From Tubiluchus corallicola (lineage: Eukaryota > Priapulida > Priapulimorpha > Priapulimorphida > Tubiluchidae), in assembly GCA_030141605.1 (NCBI GenBank), contig JAQGDQ010001183.1, forward strand, positions 1 through 57,029: a stretch of 57,029 nt of DNA, given 5' to 3'. Position 1 is the first letter of the stretch, and each line of letters opens with the position of its first letter. Of this stretch, positions 52,361 through 57,029 are shown piece by piece. Position numbers and translations under genes: made by a program. The notes beneath the pieces are model-generated. The model searched no databases. It worked only from the letters and a program-made list of their open reading frames with translations, and was not told the DNA's origin.

Positions 52361-54223
52361 CTGAAAATAGAAAAATGAACTGCAGTTAAAATCTTAAGAA
52401 ATGCCATTTTTATTCCGCAGTTTAATTTTTTAACAGCTAATATATATGTCACTAAAGTTTGTTTGCAGAAACTAAAAATCACAGTGCACATCACAGACGA
52501 TTTCAAAATAACTGATAGTAAAAGAGGACCTGTTAAACTATGTTAAAAACGTAAGATTATGTTGATGAATGCTGGTATGAAGCCCAGTTAAGGTCTGGTG
52601 TCACTTGATCACGTGATTCAGAACCGAATCATAGGCGTCGATGCGTCGAAGCTCGGCGCACGATATGTAAGCCTTGCGATGCGCCCAGCTCGGGGGATTG
52701 AGTCTGGGAGCTGAAGGAGAGCAGGCTAGATCAGGTGGCTTGGCATTACTATCTGTTATATTTATTGTGTTTGATGTTCAATAAACGTGTCGTTTTATTA
52801 TCAGACTTTTCATAGTTTTGCCATCCCTAGAACACCAATAATCAGCTTCACACAACCAATACAACGAATTATTTTACTCTGATTGGAGATTTTTTACGAA
52901 AATTCAAGCAAATGGTTTTTATTCTATGCTACCCGATTCCAGTACAGGCCCAACTTTGGCACCAAAAATAGTTTCGATCTGGTAAGTGAGACAAATCCTG
53001 ATACGTACTAATCACAATGGGAAATAAAGAACATAAAATATCTAGGAGTCAAGTACAACATATCGCACACACATATTACACACATATCTCGGTTTGACTG
53101 ACCTCGCTGTTATCGGTCAGTCAAAATCGGTCAAAATCTGGACCGTTAAACGTCCAACACATTATGGACACTGTCCGTTGTTTCACAAGCTAACCGCTAT
53201 TTGGCGGGCTGTCACTTTAGACGTTTTTGAGACAATTAGGCAATTGATTCTACATTACCATGAGCGCACTACACAGCATCTACTGTATTAGATTAGTATC
53301 GGTAAATACGGATAATCGGCAAATTCGGACAGATTTGAGTGTACCTACCACGAATAATTTCAGTGTATCAACAAAATCAGATATTTTTCTGATAATTTGT
53401 TAAAAGTGTGTATTTTCGTTTACTTTTCTTGCCAAGTGACTCAAAAGCATATTCAGACTAGCGAGTTTTCTAGCCAAGTAACTCTCAAGTATGTTCAAAC
53501 TAGTGAGTTTTCTCACCAAGTAACTCACAAGTATGTTCAGACTAGCGAGTTTTCTTGCTAAGTAACTCACAAGTATGTTCAGATTAGCGAGTTTTCTTGC
53601 TAAGTAACTCACAAGTATGTTCAAACTAGCGAGTTTTCTCACCAAGTAACTCACAAGTATGTTCAAACTAGTAATTTTTCTCACCAAGTAACTCACAAAT
53701 ATGTTCAAACTAGTAATTGTTCTCACCAAGTAACTCACAAGTATGTTCAAACTAGTAATTTTTCTCACCAAGTAACTCACAAATATGTTCAAACTAGTAA
53801 GTTTTCTCACCAAGTAACACACAAGTATGTTCAAACTAGTGAGTTTTCTTGCTAAGTAACTCACAAGTATGTTCAAACTAGTAAGTTTTCTCACCAAGTA
53901 ACTCACAAATATGTTCAAACTAGTTAGTTTTCTCACCAAGTAACTCATAAGTATGTTCAAACTAGACAGCAAATTAATATTTGTTACTCTAATAATAAAA
54001 CTCACTAGTCTGAACGCGAAAAAGAAATAAAATCAAACGATTGTAGAACAAACACACCAGACAGCAGCACTTGAAAACAGTAAAGGCCAACCTTTATAGC
54101 CAAGTCTGTTCCCAACTTGTTGATTTTGGCTATCCTCTTTGAATCGTCGCGCATCGTTAACTCAGATTTTAATTGCTTCAGCATCAGATGAACCCAAATT
54201 TTCTCAAAAACCCCTGCAAGCAT
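52273..54223 (-). CDS. ITIH-like protein, unit III (3' part, two exons)
   Basis: C-terminal part of a third ITIH-like unit; the 5' exons must lie beyond 57,029. Exon 54092-54223 encodes FEKIWVHLMLKQLKSEL, then KLGTDLAIK, matching the helix before the VTPLTS strand. Exon 52273-52360 encodes YNLLTPFTSLLVTDADVSVY, then LDDSDRYAK. The phases join (0), and the second exon ends in phase 1 at GTAAGA. Reading past that donor meets a stop within six codons. The donor of the first exon (GTTGGC) is weak. It could end here or splice on through the 27-nt microexon into unit II. Confidence 0.75.
52520..53439. other. Intron sequence without recognised feature
   Basis: Unit III intron. TCGGTTTGACTGACCTCG at 53,090 and TCGGACAGATTTGAGTG near 53,325 could be the ends of a small decayed element; unproven. 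Confidence 0.35.
53440..53990. repeat. 42-bp tandem array, about 13 units
   Basis: Unit CACCAAGTAACTCACAAGTA then TGTTCAAACTAGTGAGTTTT. In reverse it reads as 14-residue LNILVSYLVRKLTS repeats over 201 codons, which follows from the length being a multiple of three. Confidence 0.9.
54092..54223 (-). CDS. Unit III penultimate exon
   Basis: 132 nt, 44 codons, open throughout: MLAGVFEKIWVHLMLKQL and onward. The leading ATG is internal coding sequence after a TTTCAG acceptor, not a start. The region corresponds to the alpha-helical stretch found after the VWA in ITIH chains. Confidence 0.75.
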
Positions 54224-54329
54224 CTGAAATGCAAAAAACGTCCAGACTTTTCAACGAATGGTGTCAGTGTTCCACGCAAGCGGTGTTTTGAGGTACCTAT
54301 ACCTGTTTTACCATAAATTTATGCATATA

Positions 54330-54605
54330 GTATAACTATTATTATTATTATTATTATTCACAATGTAAAATCGTATTCAATTCTCAAGAATTTCTTGCTT
54401 ACTATTTTTTCCACCCTTTAAAAATTTGACTAGATTAAATATACATTTCTGCTACTTATTTCATACCAAATTTATTTTTAATACTATAATGATTATATAC
54501 GTATGTGTATGTATATATATATATATATAATGATTATATACGTGTATGTATATTATGTGCATGTGTGTGTGTGTGTGTGTATGTATATGTATATATACAA
54601 ACACC
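54330..54605. repeat. TA/TG-rich simple sequence
   Basis: ATT triplets at 54,340-54,357, then TATATA and GTGTGT runs at 54,495-54,595. Confidence 0.85.
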
Positions 54606-54924
54606 TAAAAAAGTGAGCCTGTAAGTAAACTTGTATTTTTAATAAGGGGCAGCTGACCAAGTGACCAGTAGGTCTTTCGCTGCTCCTTCTCGGCTGCAAT
54701 GAAATGTAAAAATAATTATGACGAAATTTAACTGCTAGTGGGAAAATAAAATTGAATTGAATTGAATTGGTGTTTAGAATTGCACAAATTTTCTGTTTAA
54801 AATGTGGAAAACTGTTACTGTTTTTTCTCAGAAATTTGAACTAGTTTAGATGCTTATCGCGTGATTCTTAAAAGCTCAAAGTGTTTCTTAAAGTTGGTAT
54901 TCCTGTTCATTAAGTCTGTTGTTA

Positions 54925-55418
54925 CAGTGGACTCTCGTTACAAGACTCACACGTATAAGAATCAGCTCGATATAAGAATCAAAATCGCGTTTCCCGAATT
55001 GATTCGGCATTTTCCTAGTGAAAATCCGCTCGTATAAGAATCACCCTTCTTTCGATAGTAGAATCAATTTTGGCGCCAACTCCATTGTCTCTCACGCCCT
55101 GCTTACAAGGTTCTGCGTAGTGGGCGTGGCGGAAAAAAATTATGTGCATTAAAAAATTTTTAAGGCAATTCTGGCATCATGAAATATTTACCCAACCATG
55201 AAATGAAAACATTAGTCTAGTAATTTTTAGGTCCTTTTTAGGCCAGAAAAACATTATGCTGTTTCATGTCGTTTCTAGCGTAATTTCGGGAAATAAATAA
55301 TTTTTATGTGCATAAAATTTTTTTAAAGCAATTCTATGTCATGCTCGTTATAAGAATCGCTTGTTATAAGAATCACTTTGCCTTCTCCCGAGGTGATTCT
55401 TATAACGAGAGTCCACTG
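54925..55418. mobile_element. Tc1/mariner-like MITE, 494 bp
   Basis: Ends CAGTGGACTCTCGTTA and TAACGAGAGTCCACTG, flanked by TA. Repeated GTATAAGAATCA motifs inside. No transposase. Confidence 0.8.
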
Positions 55419-55899
55419 TACTGGAAAATGGGAAATGAGAATGAACTGGGAAATATGAGAATTTAAATCTTGTGTATTGGACCAAAAATGAAATTTTAAT
55501 GTCGGCACTAACCTACTTTGTAAATGACCTTTATATTTTAAGATCCTGCTGTTAATTTTTAGCAAAATAGGGGGGATTAAATTTGTGTAGTTCTTGAGAT
55601 TACTGATTGTAACTCTTGTGGATTTAAACATTGAATTGGAATTCAATAATTTGGTATATCAATTTATCTGCATTTTTATGTTACTTCACAGGAACCTTGC
55701 TGCATTAATAACCTTGATTTTAGCATGCACTTCAATACTTCTTGTTTAATATCACTGTAAGAAATGTTATACGTACAAATTAGAAAAGCTAATTACAGAA
55801 TCCGTAAATGTAATATTGTAAAATTCACTCTGTATAGTGTCTATGTAAAATTGTATAATTTTAGTACAGATATTTTTGCCTGCAAAAAGAGGCTAATAA
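55419..55899. other. AT-rich sequence without recognised feature
   Basis: No ITIH exon or repeat recognised. It lies in the spacer between the inverted arms. Confidence 0.4.
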
Positions 55900-55988
55900 A
55901 GACATATATATTAGCTGTTAAAAAATTAAAATGCGGGATAAAATGGCATTTCTTAGGGTTTTAACTGCAGTTCGTTTTTGTATTTTCA

Positions 55989-56080
55989 GTATAATCTTCT
56001 TTTGCATTTACATCCTTACTGGTATTGATGCGGACGTGTCTGTTTACCTGGACGATTCAGACATTTACGAAAAGTTAGAC
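55989..56080 (+). pseudogene. Decayed inverted copy of unit III last exon
   Basis: Plus-strand copy of 52,273-52,360 keeping TATAATCTTCTT and GATGCGGACGTGTCTGT but with at least two single-base deletions that break the frame, and no intact donor. It is part of the right inverted duplication. Confidence 0.75.
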
Positions 56081-56275
56081 GTTTCAATCATTGTAGTGAT
56101 GTTTTTTTTGTTTAAACAGGATGTCTTGGGTTGTTGTCCGAAAATTTTTTGATTAGCAAAAATTGTGTTGGTTTTTGTTAGGTACCATTTAGCGTATTTA
56201 TTGCGGTGGTTATTCATTCAGCTGTTCTGATGACGTCGTGGTATTGAGATATCGATGCATGATGTTCATATGAAG

Positions 56276-56850
56276 AAATCTTCTTCTTCTTCTTCCCAGC
56301 TTTTCCCTATGCGGGGTCACCGTTGTGAATGAGTCTTCTCCATGCATTCCTGTTGTTGACCATCTCTTCATTTATGTTCTTCTCTCTAAGGTCTCCCTTA
56401 ATACATTCAATCCATCTCCGCTTGGGTCGTCCTCTTCTTCTATTTCCCAGCACTTCCATTTCCATGACCTCCCTTCCCACATGATGTTCACCGACTCTTC
56501 TTTTCAGGTGTCCATACCATCGCAATCTTGCGAGGCTTCCACTACTTTTACTGTTCCTCTGATATTATTGTTTCTAATTTTATCTCTTCTTGTTATTCCC
56601 ACTATCCATCTCAACATCCTCATCTCTACCACATCCATTTTCTTCTCTTCGGTCTTCTTTAGAGAAGCTGCTTCCAGCCCATAGATTAGAGGTGGTCTCA
56701 CCACTTCTTTGCTACTCATTCATAGAAGATTTTGGTGCAGTTTTTACAGGCGGATGCCCTTCCTGACCCTAACCCTCCCTATTTATCCGAGCTTGGGACC
56801 GGCACTGAGTTGGGCTGGCTTGCCTCCCCCCCCAGTGGCTAGGTTAATTC
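56276..56850 (-). mobile_element. LINE tail, inverted copy
   Basis: Same short element as 51,470-52,042 on the minus strand, part of the inverted duplication. Frames MRWYGHLKRRVGEHHV and MLRWIVGITRRDK are kept. Confidence 0.85.
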
Positions 56851-57029
56851 ACATGAAGAAAATAGGTATCTACAAACATATCTATCCGTCTCGGAAAATG
56901 TGTATGAGTTCATGTTCATGTAATAGAAGCATTGTATAACACACCACAGGCAGTTACTGAAACCAGTTGCTATATAAGTGCCATACAACGAACAAGTGCA
57001 AAGTGCTACACCACAAGCAGTTTATATGC

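Larger units (their letters stand above)
51288..52452. repeat. Inverted duplication, left arm
   Basis: Reverse complement of 55,900-57,029, about 1.15 kb. It includes the LINE tail and the real last exon of unit III. The partner runs to the window edge, so the arm may be longer. Confidence 0.85.
55900..57029. repeat. Inverted duplication, right arm
   Basis: Reverse partner of 51,288-52,452 with the decayed exon copy and a LINE tail. More diverged than the left-hand inverted duplication of the window. Confidence 0.85.

Noticed and set aside
53400-54005. 201-codon LNILVSYLVRKLTS repeat frame
   Set aside because: Frame of a 42-bp satellite inside a unit III intron, with no supporting signals.

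Overview
This window is eukaryotic, from an animal genome. It is AT-rich and dominated by introns, transposon relics and tandem arrays. The genes are split by GT-AG introns, and the recognisable ones belong to animal families: inter-alpha-trypsin-inhibitor heavy chain (ITIH) relatives with VIT and VWA domains, and one BTB-BACK protein. The mobile elements (hAT, piggyBac-like, pogo/Tc1-like, LINE tails, a 5S-rRNA-derived SINE) fit an animal, probably an invertebrate. I cannot place the species.

The core is a head-to-tail array of ITIH-like genes on the minus strand, read from high to low coordinates. Unit III (52,273-54,223) shows only its last two exons, with the rest beyond the right edge. 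Unit II (about 32,925-50,832) is complete or nearly so: VIT exons at 50.1, 49.3 and 45.3 kb, VWA exons at 40.7, 39.8 and 36 kb, and a C-terminal exon at 33 kb. Unit I (8,114-30,891) begins with a signal-peptide exon at 30.9 kb, then VIT at 28.7, 26.7 and 23.6 kb, linkers at 16.3 and 15.4 kb, and VWA at 11.4 and 8.2 kb. Its 3' exons were not found and probably lie left of the window. I read these exons by hand. All internal splice phases agree across the chain, which is strong support.

Unit I has an intact VWA metal site. Unit II has lost every recognisable residue of it and has a divergent VIT domain, so the two paralogues probably differ in function. The units share phase-1 borders. No signal-peptide exon was found for unit II, and units III and II can be joined in frame through a 27-nt microexon, so gene limits in the array are uncertain.

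A BTB-BACK gene with one frameshift lies at 3.3-4.7 kb on the minus strand. Its tail runs into a 27-bp tandem array. The rest is repeats: two large inverted duplications, each carrying a copy of an ITIH exon (1-1,912 with 13,418-15,868; 51,288-52,452 with 55,900-57,029); tandem arrays with units from 14 to 190 bp; and at least a dozen transposon relics, several within tens of bases of splice sites. No functional tRNA or rRNA gene and no CRISPR array was seen.
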